Of a stretch of 43,385 nucleotides of DNA, positions 32,220 through 41,689 are shown piece by piece; the stretch's first letter is position 1, and each line of letters opens with the position of its first letter. Position numbers and translations under genes: made by a program. Source of the DNA: Terriglobia bacterium (GTDB taxonomy: Bacteria; Acidobacteriota; Terriglobia; Bryobacterales; Bryobacteraceae); contig JAIQFJ010000002.1 of NCBI GenBank assembly GCA_020073325.1, positions 1 to 43,385 of the forward strand. The letters run 5' to 3'. The notes beneath the pieces were generated by a model that did no database searches, was not told where the DNA came from, and worked only from the letters and a program-made list of their open reading frames with translations.

Positions 32220-34280
32220 ATGTCGAATCTTCGAGAGAAGCTGCTGTCGATGGTTACGACGCAGTTCGAATTTAGCCGTGGGTCTCCTTTGCCGTTCGGA
32301 GCCACCACTTTAAGAGGCGGGATCAACTTCAGCATTTTCTCGAAGCACGCCACCGCCGTGACTCTGGTCTTGTTTTTTCCCGGTGAGACGGAGCCACTGG
32401 TGGAGTTTCCGTTCGACCCGCATTTCAATCGGACAGGCGACGTCTGGCACGCCTTTTTGCTCGGGCTGGATCCCGGAATTCATTACGCGTTCCGAATGGA
32501 GCGCAAGCCCAATGACAATCCTCTCGTCTATCGTTTCGATCGGGCGAAGCTCGTCCTTGATCCTTACGCACGAGCGATTTCAGGGCTCCAGCGCGCTGCG
32601 ATCCTTGACAGCCGATTCGACTGGGAGTTCGATCAGCCCCTCAACATCCCGCTGGCGGACAGCGTCATCTATGAAATGCACGTCCGTGGCTTTACGCAGC
32701 ACCCGTCGTCGGGTGTGAGGAACCCTGGAACATTCCAGGGCCTGATCGAGAAGATACCCTATTTGAAATCGCTCGGGATTACCGCCGTCGAATTATTGCC
32801 GATATATGAATTCGACAAGGCGGGAGGAACAAGTGATTCGGATCGTTCCCGGCATCCGGACTTCTGGGGCTACAACCCGATTTCTTTCTTCGCGCCAAAA
32901 GCGACCTACGCCTCCGAGACGGGTGACGCGGGTGCCGTGAACGAATTCAAAACACTTGTCAAGAATCTGCATTCCGCAGGCATTGAAATTGTCCTCGATG
33001 CCGTCTTTAACCACACCGCGGAAGGTGATGAGCGCGGTCCCGTTTATTCGTTTCGGGGAATCGACAATCCGATCTACTACATGCTAAAGCCCGAGACTGG
33101 AAACTATCTAAACTATTCCGGCTGCGGCAATACACTGAATTGCAATCATCCCGTGGTCCGCGATCTGGTGAGCGACGCGCTTCGCTATTGGGTGACGGAG
33201 ATGCATGTGGACGGCTTCCGGTTCGATCTCGCATCCGTGCTCGGTCGCGGAGGAGATGGTTCGGTCCTGACGAGCCCGCCGCTGCTCGAGCACCTGGCGC
33301 AGGATCCGGTATTGGCACAAACCAAGCTGATCGCCGAAGCCTGGGACGCAGCCGGTCTGTACCAGGTCGGAAGTTTTCCCGCATGGGGACGCTGGGCCGA
33401 GTGGAATGGCAAGTTCCGCGACGACATTCGCCGCTTCGTCAAGGGCGACCCCGGAATGGTTTCCGCCCTTGCCACGCGGCTCATTGGAAGCCCGGATTTG
33501 TACTCCCCGAACTTCCGCGAACCTTGGCATAGCATCAACTTCGTGACCTGCCACGACGGGTTCACGCTCTCGGACCTGGTGAGCTACAACCAGAAGCATA
33601 ATGAAGCGAACGGCGAGCAAAATCGCGACGGATCGGCCGAAAACTGGAGTTGGAACTGTGGCGAGGAAGGGCTGTCATCATCGGTTGAAGTGAATTGTCT
33701 CCGCTCGCGCCAGATTCGAAATTTCGGTACGCTGCTTATGGTCTCCCAGGGAGTGCCGATGCTCCTGGCAGGCGATGAAATTGGCCGCTCGCAGTGTGGA
33801 AACAACAACGCGTATTGCCAGGACAACGAGATGGGCTGGTTTGACTGGAATCGAGTCCAGGGCAACGCAAACCTGCTCCGTTTTTTTCGGCTCCTGATCC
33901 GATTCCGGCATGATCACGCCATACTGCGCCGCGGGACGTTTTCCGATCGAGACAATCCGAAAGCTCCGCGCATAGAATGGCACGGCGTCCGGCTGCATGA
34001 ACCGGATTGGTCGCACGAATCGCGATCGCTCGCGATGCATATCCATGGCGCGCCGGAGAACCGGCAGGATCACATTTATCTGATCGCGAACGCACATTGG
34101 GAGCCGCACGAGTTCGAGTTGCCCATTCTTCCCGGCTGGAAGTGGGCTCGTGTTGTTGACACAGGCCTCGATCCACCACTCGACATTGCCGAACCCGATG
34201 AGCCGCAGATCCTAGCCGGCTCTCAGCGATACCTCGTCCATCCGCGCTCCGTTGTGGCTCTCATCGGGCGGAGCTTCTAG
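32220..34280 (+). CDS. glgX: Glycogen debranching protein GlgX
   Basis: Hydrolyses alpha-1,6 branches left after phosphorylase has trimmed glycogen. It is 686 aa. An N-terminal carbohydrate-binding module (about 20-150, LPFGATTLRGGINFSIFSKH) precedes the GH13 barrel. Catalytic residues are in place: nucleophile D336 (DGFRFDLASVLGR), acid/base E373 (LIAEAWDAAGLYQVG), and stabilising D446 (NFVTCHDGFTLSDLV). The start ATG 32220 may be replaced by the in-frame ATG at 32250. Its last 69 bp overlap the convergent glgP gene. Confidence 0.96.
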   Translation: MSNLREKLLSMVTTQFEFSRGSPLPFGATTLRGGINFSIFSKHATAVTLVLFFPGETEPLVEFPFDPHFNRTGDVWHAFLLGLDPGIHYAFRMERKPNDNPLVYRFDRAKLVLDPYARAISGLQRAAILDSRFDWEFDQPLNIPLADSVIYEMHVRGFTQHPSSGVRNPGTFQGLIEKIPYLKSLGITAVELLPIYEFDKAGGTSDSDRSRHPDFWGYNPISFFAPKATYASETGDAGAVNEFKTLVKNLHSAGIEIVLDAVFNHTAEGDERGPVYSFRGIDNPIYYMLKPETGNYLNYSGCGNTLNCNHPVVRDLVSDALRYWVTEMHVDGFRFDLASVLGRGGDGSVLTSPPLLEHLAQDPVLAQTKLIAEAWDAAGLYQVGSFPAWGRWAEWNGKFRDDIRRFVKGDPGMVSALATRLIGSPDLYSPNFREPWHSINFVTCHDGFTLSDLVSYNQKHNEANGEQNRDGSAENWSWNCGEEGLSSSVEVNCLRSRQIRNFGTLLMVSQGVPMLLAGDEIGRSQCGNNNAYCQDNEMGWFDWNRVQGNANLLRFFRLLIRFRHDHAILRRGTFSDRDNPKAPRIEWHGVRLHEPDWSHESRSLAMHIHGAPENRQDHIYLIANAHWEPHEFELPILPGWKWARVVDTGLDPPLDIAEPDEPQILAGSQRYLVHPRSVVALIGRSF

Positions 34281-36704
34281 CGAGGCTTCCATATGCCAGA
34301 TGTCCCGCGCGTACTCGCGGATGGCGCGGTCGCTCGAAAATTTTCCCATCCGGGCCACATTGAGGATCGCGGCACGCGTCCAGCCAGCCGAGCCGAATGC
34401 TCTGGCGACTGTATCCTGCGCATCCAGATATGCGGCTAAGTCGGCGAGATGGAGGAACGTATCGTTCTCATCCAGCAGCGTGCGATGAATCCAGGCGAAC
34501 AGGTCGGGCTCGGTGGGTGAGAACAAATTCGAGCGAAACACATCCACCACGCGACGCACGCGTTGATCCCGATCATAGGATTCGCGTGGACGGTACAACC
34601 GCTCACGATGCATCGCTTGGGCCTGATCCGCGGTAAGCCCGAAGACGAAGATGTTCTCCGCCCCCACTTGCTCACGGATCTCGATATTGGCGCCATCCAG
34701 AGTGCCGATCGTCAGCGCGCCGTTCAATGCAAATTTCATATTGCCGGTTCCGGACGCCTCAGTTCCTGCCGTGGAGATCTGTTCGCTCAAGTCCGCGGCA
34801 GGAATGATCCTCTGCGCTACCGAGACGCGATAATCCGGAATAAACGCCACCTTCAGCCAGTCGGCCGCGCGGCTGTCGTGGTTGATCACACGCCCGACGT
34901 TGTGGATCAGCTTGATGATCTGTTTCGCCATCCAGTAGCCGGGGGCCGCCTTGCCGGCGAAGACGTACGTGCGCGGCGCCAGCGGCTGGCGGCCATCCTC
35001 GATCAGCGACAGGTATTCATAAATGATGTGCAGCACCTTCAGCAATTGGCGCTTGTAAGCATGGATCCGTTTAACGTGCACGTCGAAAAGCGAAGCGGGA
35101 TCGCAATTGACGCGCGCCGTTTCTCGAATCATCCCCGTGAGTCGATCCTTATTTCGCCGCTTCGCCTCAGCGAATCGACTCTGAAAGCCGGGATCGGAAG
35201 CAAATTTCTCGAGCCCCCGCAATTGACAGAGATCGGTGATCCATCCGTCTCCGATCGCGTTCCGAATCAGCTCCGCAAGCGCAGGGTTCGCCTCGAGCAG
35301 CCAGCGCCGCTGCGTAATGCCATTGGTCTTATTGTTAAATCGCCCCGGCCACAAGTTGTAGAAATCCGGAACCAGCGAAGTCTTGATCAATTGTGTGTGG
35401 ATCTCCGCAACTCCGTTGATCGAGTGGCTTCCGACGATTGCCAGGTTCGCCATGCGCACCTGCCTGGGGTCCGATTCCTCGATCAGTGACATGCGCCCTA
35501 GCCGATCCTCGTCTTTCGGCTGCAGGGCGGAGACTTGTTCGAGAAATCGACGGTTGATCTCCTGGATGATTTCGAGATGCCGAGGCAGCACGCGCTCCAG
35601 CAGCGAGACCGGCCATTTCTCAAGAGCCTCGGGCAGCAAGGTGTGATTCGTAAACGCCAAAGTCTCGCGCGTGATGTTCCAGGCCTGCTCCCATTCCAGA
35701 TTCTTCTCGTCCAACAGCATGCGCATCAACTCCGCGACCATCAGCGCGGGATGCGTGTCATTCATCTGGATCGCGATTTTGGCTGAGAACTCCTCATAGG
35801 ACGTGTGGTTTTGCTCGAATCTGCGTACAATGTCGCGCAGTGTGCACGCGACGAGAAAGTATTCCTGCACCAGGCGCAGCTCCTGGCCCGCGACCATGGC
35901 GTCCGATGGATACAGCACCTTCGAAATCGTTTCCGACGTCATTTTCTGCTCGACAGCTTTGAAATAGTCGCCGTCGTTGAAGATCCCCATGTCGAATTCC
36001 TGGGAGGAACGCGCCGAATAGAGGCGCAAAAAATTGACCGTCTGTCCGCCATAGCCCGGAATCAGCATGTCATAGGGCGTGCCGATCAGGATCTTCCAAT
36101 CCATCCACATCGGGTTGTAGGCGCCGTTTCGATCGACGGTGCGTTCCACCCGGCCGTAGACGGGGACCAGGCACGCTTCCTCCGGCCGCGGAATTTGCCA
36201 CGGCGAGCTTCTGGCCAGCCAGTTGTCGGGTTTCTCGCGCTGATAGCCGTCGTCGATCTCCTGCTTGAAGAGACCATATTCATAGTTGATGCCGTAGCCG
36301 CATCCCGGCATTCCGAGCGTTGCAAGCGAATCCAGGAAACAAGCCGCCAGCCGGCCCAGCCCACCGTTGCCCAACGCCGCGTCCGGTTCCATTTCCGCGA
36401 TTTCTTCGAGATCTGCCCCGAGGTTGTCCAGAGCCTGACGGCACGTTTCGCGAATTCCAAGATTGTGCAGATGGCAACCCAGCGACCGGCCGATGAGAAA
36501 CTCGATCGAAAGATAGTAAATCCGCTTGGAGTCCGCCTTGCGATAGCGTTGCTCGGTTGCAAGATGCAGATCGATTAATCGATCGCGCACCGCGAAAGCA
36601 ACTGCGGCGAAGCGGTCGCGCGCGGAAAGATCGCTCCAGGGGTTGCCCAGCGAGTAGCGCGCGTGGCGCTCGATCGATTCCTGAAATTCCTGCGCCTCTT
36701 TCAT
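34212..36704 (-). CDS. glgP: Glycogen/maltodextrin phosphorylase
   Basis: Releases glucose 1-phosphate from alpha-1,4-glucans. It is 830 aa, full length. It has the N-terminal YYLSIEFLIGRSLGCHLHNL, a catalytic-site VKVAFIPDYRVSVAQ-like strand (LKVAFIPDYRVSVAQRIIPA), and the pyridoxal-phosphate lysine K657 in EASGTGNMKFALNGALTIGT. It is the last gene of an operon with a PP2C/kinase and a STAS antagonist, overlapping the STAS gene by 4 bp (ATGA). The 3' end overlaps glgX. Confidence 0.96.
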   Translation of the reverse strand: MKEAQEFQESIERHARYSLGNPWSDLSARDRFAAVAFAVRDRLIDLHLATEQRYRKADSKRIYYLSIEFLIGRSLGCHLHNLGIRETCRQALDNLGADLEEIAEMEPDAALGNGGLGRLAACFLDSLATLGMPGCGYGINYEYGLFKQEIDDGYQREKPDNWLARSSPWQIPRPEEACLVPVYGRVERTVDRNGAYNPMWMDWKILIGTPYDMLIPGYGGQTVNFLRLYSARSSQEFDMGIFNDGDYFKAVEQKMTSETISKVLYPSDAMVAGQELRLVQEYFLVACTLRDIVRRFEQNHTSYEEFSAKIAIQMNDTHPALMVAELMRMLLDEKNLEWEQAWNITRETLAFTNHTLLPEALEKWPVSLLERVLPRHLEIIQEINRRFLEQVSALQPKDEDRLGRMSLIEESDPRQVRMANLAIVGSHSINGVAEIHTQLIKTSLVPDFYNLWPGRFNNKTNGITQRRWLLEANPALAELIRNAIGDGWITDLCQLRGLEKFASDPGFQSRFAEAKRRNKDRLTGMIRETARVNCDPASLFDVHVKRIHAYKRQLLKVLHIIYEYLSLIEDGRQPLAPRTYVFAGKAAPGYWMAKQIIKLIHNVGRVINHDSRAADWLKVAFIPDYRVSVAQRIIPAADLSEQISTAGTEASGTGNMKFALNGALTIGTLDGANIEIREQVGAENIFVFGLTADQAQAMHRERLYRPRESYDRDQRVRRVVDVFRSNLFSPTEPDLFAWIHRTLLDENDTFLHLADLAAYLDAQDTVARAFGSAGWTRAAILNVARMGKFSSDRAIREYARDIWHMEASLEAPPDESHNGARMDEVSLRAG

Positions 36705-37048
36705 GCGTGCTGCTGCTGAAAGGCCTGAACGGCGTCTTGTCTCGTGTTATAGATCTCGAAGATCCGGTGCATGCGCACCAGCTCGAAGAGCGCCCGGACC
36801 TGCTTCGACATCGAGCATAGCTTGAGGTCGCCGCCCTTCGCGGTCAACTGCCGAAGGCACGACAGCATCGCTCCCAGACCGGAACTGTCCACGAAACGCA
36901 ATTGGCCCAAATCAAAAACAACTCTGGGCTGCAATTGCAGCACTGGGCCGATGTCGCGTTTAAATTCGCCGCTGTTGCTTGCGTCCAACTCGTCCACTGG
37001 CACTGTCGCCACCGCAACACCTCCGACCTTTTCGATAGGGATTTCCAT
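36701..37048 (-). CDS. STAS-domain anti-sigma factor antagonist
   Basis: 115 aa, a single STAS domain of the SpoIIAA/RsbV kind: GGVAVATVPVDELDASNSGE, then FDLGQLRFVDSSGLGAMLSC with the phosphorylatable serine of D54-S55-S56. Such proteins are phosphorylated by an RsbW-type kinase and dephosphorylated by an RsbU/SpoIIE-type phosphatase, both of which are encoded in the preceding gene (12 bp upstream). The phosphorylation state would set the release of an anti-sigma partner or another target. Confidence 0.92.
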   Translation of the reverse strand: MEIPIEKVGGVAVATVPVDELDASNSGEFKRDIGPVLQLQPRVVFDLGQLRFVDSSGLGAMLSCLRQLTAKGGDLKLCSMSKQVRALFELVRMHRIFEIYNTRQDAVQAFQQQHA

Positions 37049-37060
37049 TAGAGTTCCTTT

Positions 37061-40000
37061 CTATTCTTTGTCCTTCGCGTCTTTGCCCTTCGCGAGCGTG
37101 GTCAAGACAACGCAGTTTCTGCCGCTGTGGTCGCGGCAGTAACGAACGTCGTCTACGCACTTGGTGATAATGTAAGCTCCGAATCCGGAATCGCGCGACC
37201 CGTCGAGGGGAGGCGGAGGAGCCAACGATGGATCGAACGGATCGCCAAAATGGTGCAGCCGGATTGAGATTTGGGTTGGAAAGGCCTCGGCTTCGCAGTG
37301 AATCGGTTGATCGGTTCTGCCATGGTAGGCGTGCTTCATGATGTTGCTCGCCGCCTCATTCGCAGCCAGTTCAAGCGCGCCGGTGCCATTCTCGCCGACA
37401 GGGTTTCCCGGGACACTTTGGCAAAATGCGCGCACGAATTCGCGTACCTGCTTAAGGTTCTTGAGATCGCTGGTGAATTCCGCTTCCGCGCGCGCGATCG
37501 GTATCGGCACGTTCTCCGCTTTCACGGCGACAGTAGTGAGATCGTCCGCCAACCGCTCCGATCCAGTGAAGTTGAAAACGGTTTTGCGAATGTCTTCCAC
37601 CAACGCGTCCGGAGCAAGATCGCGATGGGCCCGGACATATTCCACTAATCGCCCGGCTCCGAACATCGCTCCGGCCGCATTGCGCGCTTCCGTAATTCCG
37701 TCGGAATAGAACAGCAACAGGTCCCCGGATTCCAGCGGAACGGTGATCTGATCGTAAATCTCTCCTTCGCGGACTCCCAACGGCAGGCTGTCGCCCTGAA
37801 TGACATCACAGAGTCCGGTCTGTCCGTGCAAGTGAATCGTTCCGGTATGTCCGCAATCGACAAGCTCGACGCAACGTCTGCCCTCGTCAAACCGGGCGTA
37901 GACCAGCGTGACGAAGCTGTCGAGATCGATCAGATGGCGCGCGAGCTCCGCATGCGCCAGCATGACGATATCTTTCGGTTCGGGAAGCTTGCCGCCCCTG
38001 GATATTGTGATCAGTTCGCTGAGCGCGCGCAGAAAATGACTCTTGGTTGCCGCTCCCAACAGCGCCGCCGGGATGCCTTTGCCCATCACGTCGCCGACAA
38101 TCACATCGAGGCACCGTTCGGAATGCCGGATGAAAATGTAGAAGTCTCCGTCGATTCGCTGCGAAGGAATCGTCAGGGCGACGACGCGAAGCCCGGGAAC
38201 GTCGCTGGGCGGCTGATCGAGCAGCAAAGTCTGCTGGATCCGGAATCCGATGTCGATTTCCCGCTCGCGAGCCTGTTCCAACTCCGTGTTGACGGCCTGA
38301 AGCTGCGCGGTTCGGCGCATGACGCGCTGCTCCAGTTCGGCGTTGAGCGTGCGGACCTCCAACTCCGCGCGTTTGCGTTCCGTCACGTCGAGAAAAGCGA
38401 CGACGGCGCCAATGACGTTGCCGTCGCGGCGCAGCGGATGCGACCAATATTCGGCGGGAAACGATGTTCGGTCGGAGCGCCACATCACCTCGTCGTCCAC
38501 GTGCACGTATTCGCCTTGTGTGAGCGCCCGATACGCTCGACAGTTTTCCAACGGGAGTGGTGTGCCATCCGCCGCCGCATAATGCGTCACATTGTGCAGG
38601 TTCTTTCCGAGCACCGCATTCGCATCGGAGTAGCCCAACATCTTCAGGCACGCCTGATTCACCCAGGTGCAGTCTCCATCTCGATTCACGCCACAGATGG
38701 CCTCCGCGGTCGAGTCCAAGAGGAGGCGGATGTGTTCCTCCCTCTCATGCAGAGTAAGCTCAGCTTTCGCGCGCTCCTCGCGAGTTCGCAATGTCCGGAT
38801 TCCGAACGCCAGGTCGCTCGCGAGTTCGCTGAGCAGCCTGACTTCCTCTGTTCCGAACGCATTCGACTCTCCGGAATAGATCATGAGAGCGCCGAACGTG
38901 GCGGTGTCGAAGATCAGCGGGATCGAAACGCTGGAGGCGTAGCCCCGCTTCAAGGCCTCGCCGCGCCATGGGGCCATGCGCGGGTCCGAAGCGATGTGCT
39001 TCATCACCACGGTTTCGCGGGTCCGGATACAGACGCCGGTCGGACCTTGCCCGCGCTCGCTGTCGGCCCATGTGACGTTCAGCGTAGCCAGGTAACCGGC
39101 CTCAAACCCTGCCTGCGCGATGGGCTGCACGGATTTCGGCTCGTCGTTTTCAGCGCGTCCCACCCAACAGAAGCGATATCCGGCTTCCTCGACGATGAGA
39201 TCGCAAATCTGCTGCAGCAGTCCGGCTTCTTCCGTCGCGCGGATCAGGGCCTCGTTACATTTGCTCAGAACTCTTTGAGCCAGACTGACTCGCCAGAGCT
39301 GAGCTTCGGCGCGCTGCTGTTCGATCGCCGATCCCAGAACATTAGCCACCGCTTGCAGGAAGTTGATTTCGTCGGGTCGAAAAATTCTGCGCTGGCGGCT
39401 GTGAGCGCCGAGCACACCGTATGGCCCGTCGCTGGTTGAGATCACCACAGTCGCGCCGCTGGAGACCGCATGTTCGTGGAGCAGCCCGGTTCCGGCGAAG
39501 CGTTTTTCGACTGCAAGATCCTCGACGATCACGGGCTGGCCGCACAGGAGCGTGTAGCCGGCTTGAGAATCCGTCCCCAGCCCGACCGTCGCGTGGCCGG
39601 TGTAGCCAACCTTCCAGCCGGTTCCCGCGATCATCAGCAGCGCGTCTTGAGTTGGCAGCAGCTCAAGGATCTTGCAATAATCGACCCCAAGAGCGTTCCT
39701 GACTTGAACCGCGGCGTCGTCCAGCATTTGAGTCAACGGGCCCCCGCGCAGCGCACGCTCCCCGAGGTCCGCGACAACCGATTGCAAGTTCGCAAGCATG
39801 CGAATTTCGTTCTCCGCCTGCTTGCGGGCCGTGATGTCGAACATCGTGGAGCGGCTCAACAGATAGTTGCCCGCGCTATCCGTGATCGCCGTGGCGCTGA
39901 GGAGGACCGGCAGAATCGTGCCGTCCTTGCGGAGCATTTCGAATTCAAGATCCCGAATCGCTCCCTGCGCCTTGAACCTGGGAAAGCTCCCCTGGAAGAT

Positions 40001-41440
40001 TCGCAATGAATCCGGTGCGAGGAGCGCGGAAAAGTTCATTTTGCCGGTGACTTCATCGCGTGTGTAGCCGAGCCAGGAGAGTTCCGTGTCGTTGATCTGA
40101 ACGACAACGCCATCTCTGTCGAGTGAATGGTAACCGCACGGCGCGTGATCGTAGAGATCGCGGATCTCGTCCGCTGACTTTTGCAGCGCTTCTTCGGCTC
40201 GCTGGCGCTCGATCATCGTGCCCAGGATATTCGCGACCGATTGCAGGAAACTGACTTCATCCCGGCTGAAGATCCGTCGCTGTTTCGTATGCGCTCCCAA
40301 AACACCGTAGGGGCCTTCGCTTGTGGGTATCACGACACTCATGCCACTCACGACGTCATGGTCGTGAAGCAGCGGCGGCCCGGAAAAGCGCTTTTCCGTG
40401 CGGAGATCCTCGACCACAACCGGTTGATCCGACAGAAGGGTGAAGCCAGCCTGCGAATCCGTGCCGCTGCTCGCTATGGCCTGTCCGACCAGGCCAGTCT
40501 TCCAGCCCACTCCCGCCCGCAGCAACAACGACTTGCCGTCTGGCAGCAGTTCCAGCACCTTGCAATATTCAACGTCGAGGGTCTTCGCGACGAGTTCAAC
40601 TGCCTCCCGTCGCACCTTGTCAGAGGGCTCCCTGCGAAGCGCCTCCTGCCCCAACTCCGCCACTACGGTCTGAAGGCGGGCGAGTAGTCGAACCTCACTC
40701 TCGGCGTGGCGCAATTCCGTAACGTCCCGCGCCGCGGCGAACACGCCGCCGACTTTGCCGGATTCGTCGCGGAAGACCGTCGCATTGTACAAAACCGGGG
40801 TGGAGCTCCGGTCTTTGTGTTGCACCTGCAGCGGATAGTCGCGCACCAGGCCTTCTCGAAACACCCTTTGATAACCTTCGCGCGCCCTGTTCTTTTCGAC
40901 GAAGTAGTTCGAAAAGTCGGTACCGATCAGTTCAGTCCGTGAACAGCCCGTAATCGTCTCGGTGGCGGCATTCACATCAGTGATCTTGCCGGTAAGCCCG
41001 ATCGTTACGAGCGGGTCGAGACTGGCCTCAATCAGGCTGCGGTTGTACGCGCTACCGCGTTTCGCTTCCGCGGCCTTTCGTTTTGCCCAGGCGGAAAGCG
41101 TCCCGGTGGTAAGCGCCGTGATAAAGAAGGCCGTTAGGGCGACCCAATTCTCCGGATCCGCGATCGTGAACGTGTAGATCGGGCGAAGAAAGAAGTAGTT
41201 CAGAGTGAGCATGCCCAACACGGAGGCGACGAGCGCGGGCCGGACCTCCCACGCGCTTGCAACAAAGAGCACAACGAGTAACATCGCCAAAGCGACCGTC
41301 ATCTCATTGATATGGCGTCGCAAGAGTGTGCAAACCGCAGTGACCGCAGCGATGCCCATGATGGCAGTCAGGTACCCAGTCGCCCAGATCGCACGCTCTC
41401 GGGCTGGATTTAAGACATTCGCAGTAGGTTCGTGGGTCAT
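37061..41440 (-). CDS. Multi-sensor PAS/GAF protein with PP2C phosphatase and RsbW-type kinase domains
   Basis: 1459 aa. Reading from the N-terminus: DUF4118-like membrane region with four hydrophobic helices (about 20-120, LNYFFLRPIYTFTIADPENW, as in KdpD), PAS (about 130-245), GAF (250-420), PAS (425-540), GAF (545-715), GAF (715-890), PAS (905-1025), a coiled coil, a SpoIIE-type PP2C domain (about 1075-1290, DVIVGDVMGKGIPAALLG near 1118, LFYSDGITEARN near 1247), and an RsbW-type HATPase (about 1320-1455, ELAANEAASNIMKHAY near 1363, DSGFGAYIITKCV). It combines phosphatase and kinase acting on the STAS protein encoded next. GAF 1 and GAF 2 are near copies (see findings). No Shine-Dalgarno is clear at ATG 41440. 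Confidence 0.93.
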   Translation of the reverse strand: MTHEPTANVLNPARERAIWATGYLTAIMGIAAVTAVCTLLRRHINEMTVALAMLLVVLFVASAWEVRPALVASVLGMLTLNYFFLRPIYTFTIADPENWVALTAFFITALTTGTLSAWAKRKAAEAKRGSAYNRSLIEASLDPLVTIGLTGKITDVNAATETITGCSRTELIGTDFSNYFVEKNRAREGYQRVFREGLVRDYPLQVQHKDRSSTPVLYNATVFRDESGKVGGVFAAARDVTELRHAESEVRLLARLQTVVAELGQEALRREPSDKVRREAVELVAKTLDVEYCKVLELLPDGKSLLLRAGVGWKTGLVGQAIASSGTDSQAGFTLLSDQPVVVEDLRTEKRFSGPPLLHDHDVVSGMSVVIPTSEGPYGVLGAHTKQRRIFSRDEVSFLQSVANILGTMIERQRAEEALQKSADEIRDLYDHAPCGYHSLDRDGVVVQINDTELSWLGYTRDEVTGKMNFSALLAPDSLRIFQGSFPRFKAQGAIRDLEFEMLRKDGTILPVLLSATAITDSAGNYLLSRSTMFDITARKQAENEIRMLANLQSVVADLGERALRGGPLTQMLDDAAVQVRNALGVDYCKILELLPTQDALLMIAGTGWKVGYTGHATVGLGTDSQAGYTLLCGQPVIVEDLAVEKRFAGTGLLHEHAVSSGATVVISTSDGPYGVLGAHSRQRRIFRPDEINFLQAVANVLGSAIEQQRAEAQLWRVSLAQRVLSKCNEALIRATEEAGLLQQICDLIVEEAGYRFCWVGRAENDEPKSVQPIAQAGFEAGYLATLNVTWADSERGQGPTGVCIRTRETVVMKHIASDPRMAPWRGEALKRGYASSVSIPLIFDTATFGALMIYSGESNAFGTEEVRLLSELASDLAFGIRTLRTREERAKAELTLHEREEHIRLLLDSTAEAICGVNRDGDCTWVNQACLKMLGYSDANAVLGKNLHNVTHYAAADGTPLPLENCRAYRALTQGEYVHVDDEVMWRSDRTSFPAEYWSHPLRRDGNVIGAVVAFLDVTERKRAELEVRTLNAELEQRVMRRTAQLQAVNTELEQAREREIDIGFRIQQTLLLDQPPSDVPGLRVVALTIPSQRIDGDFYIFIRHSERCLDVIVGDVMGKGIPAALLGAATKSHFLRALSELITISRGGKLPEPKDIVMLAHAELARHLIDLDSFVTLVYARFDEGRRCVELVDCGHTGTIHLHGQTGLCDVIQGDSLPLGVREGEIYDQITVPLESGDLLLFYSDGITEARNAAGAMFGAGRLVEYVRAHRDLAPDALVEDIRKTVFNFTGSERLADDLTTVAVKAENVPIPIARAEAEFTSDLKNLKQVREFVRAFCQSVPGNPVGENGTGALELAANEAASNIMKHAYHGRTDQPIHCEAEAFPTQISIRLHHFGDPFDPSLAPPPPLDGSRDSGFGAYIITKCVDDVRYCRDHSGRNCVVLTTLAKGKDAKDKE

Positions 41441-41689
41441 TTCGCGCTGGCGATATTTTTCAACAATGCCGGCCCAGGCGCCAAATGGAGACAGGTGTCA
41501 TGGCAAGTCCGAGAAAACAAATGTCAAAAATGCGGTTAGAAATGTCAGGCATCCGCCGGGGCTCGACTCTTCGAGTGCATGTTTGGCGCCAGCGTGTTCA
41601 CGCATGGACGCGGGGCTTTCGAATGGCATCCGCGCAATGCGTCGAACGGCGCCAGCGGCCGCGAGTTTGAGGCCGGTTAAGCGTGCGTT

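Noticed and set aside
37826-39439. 537-codon plus-strand open frame opposite the sensor protein
   Set aside because: Antisense to the PP2C, PAS and GAF domains, which are strongly supported on the minus strand.
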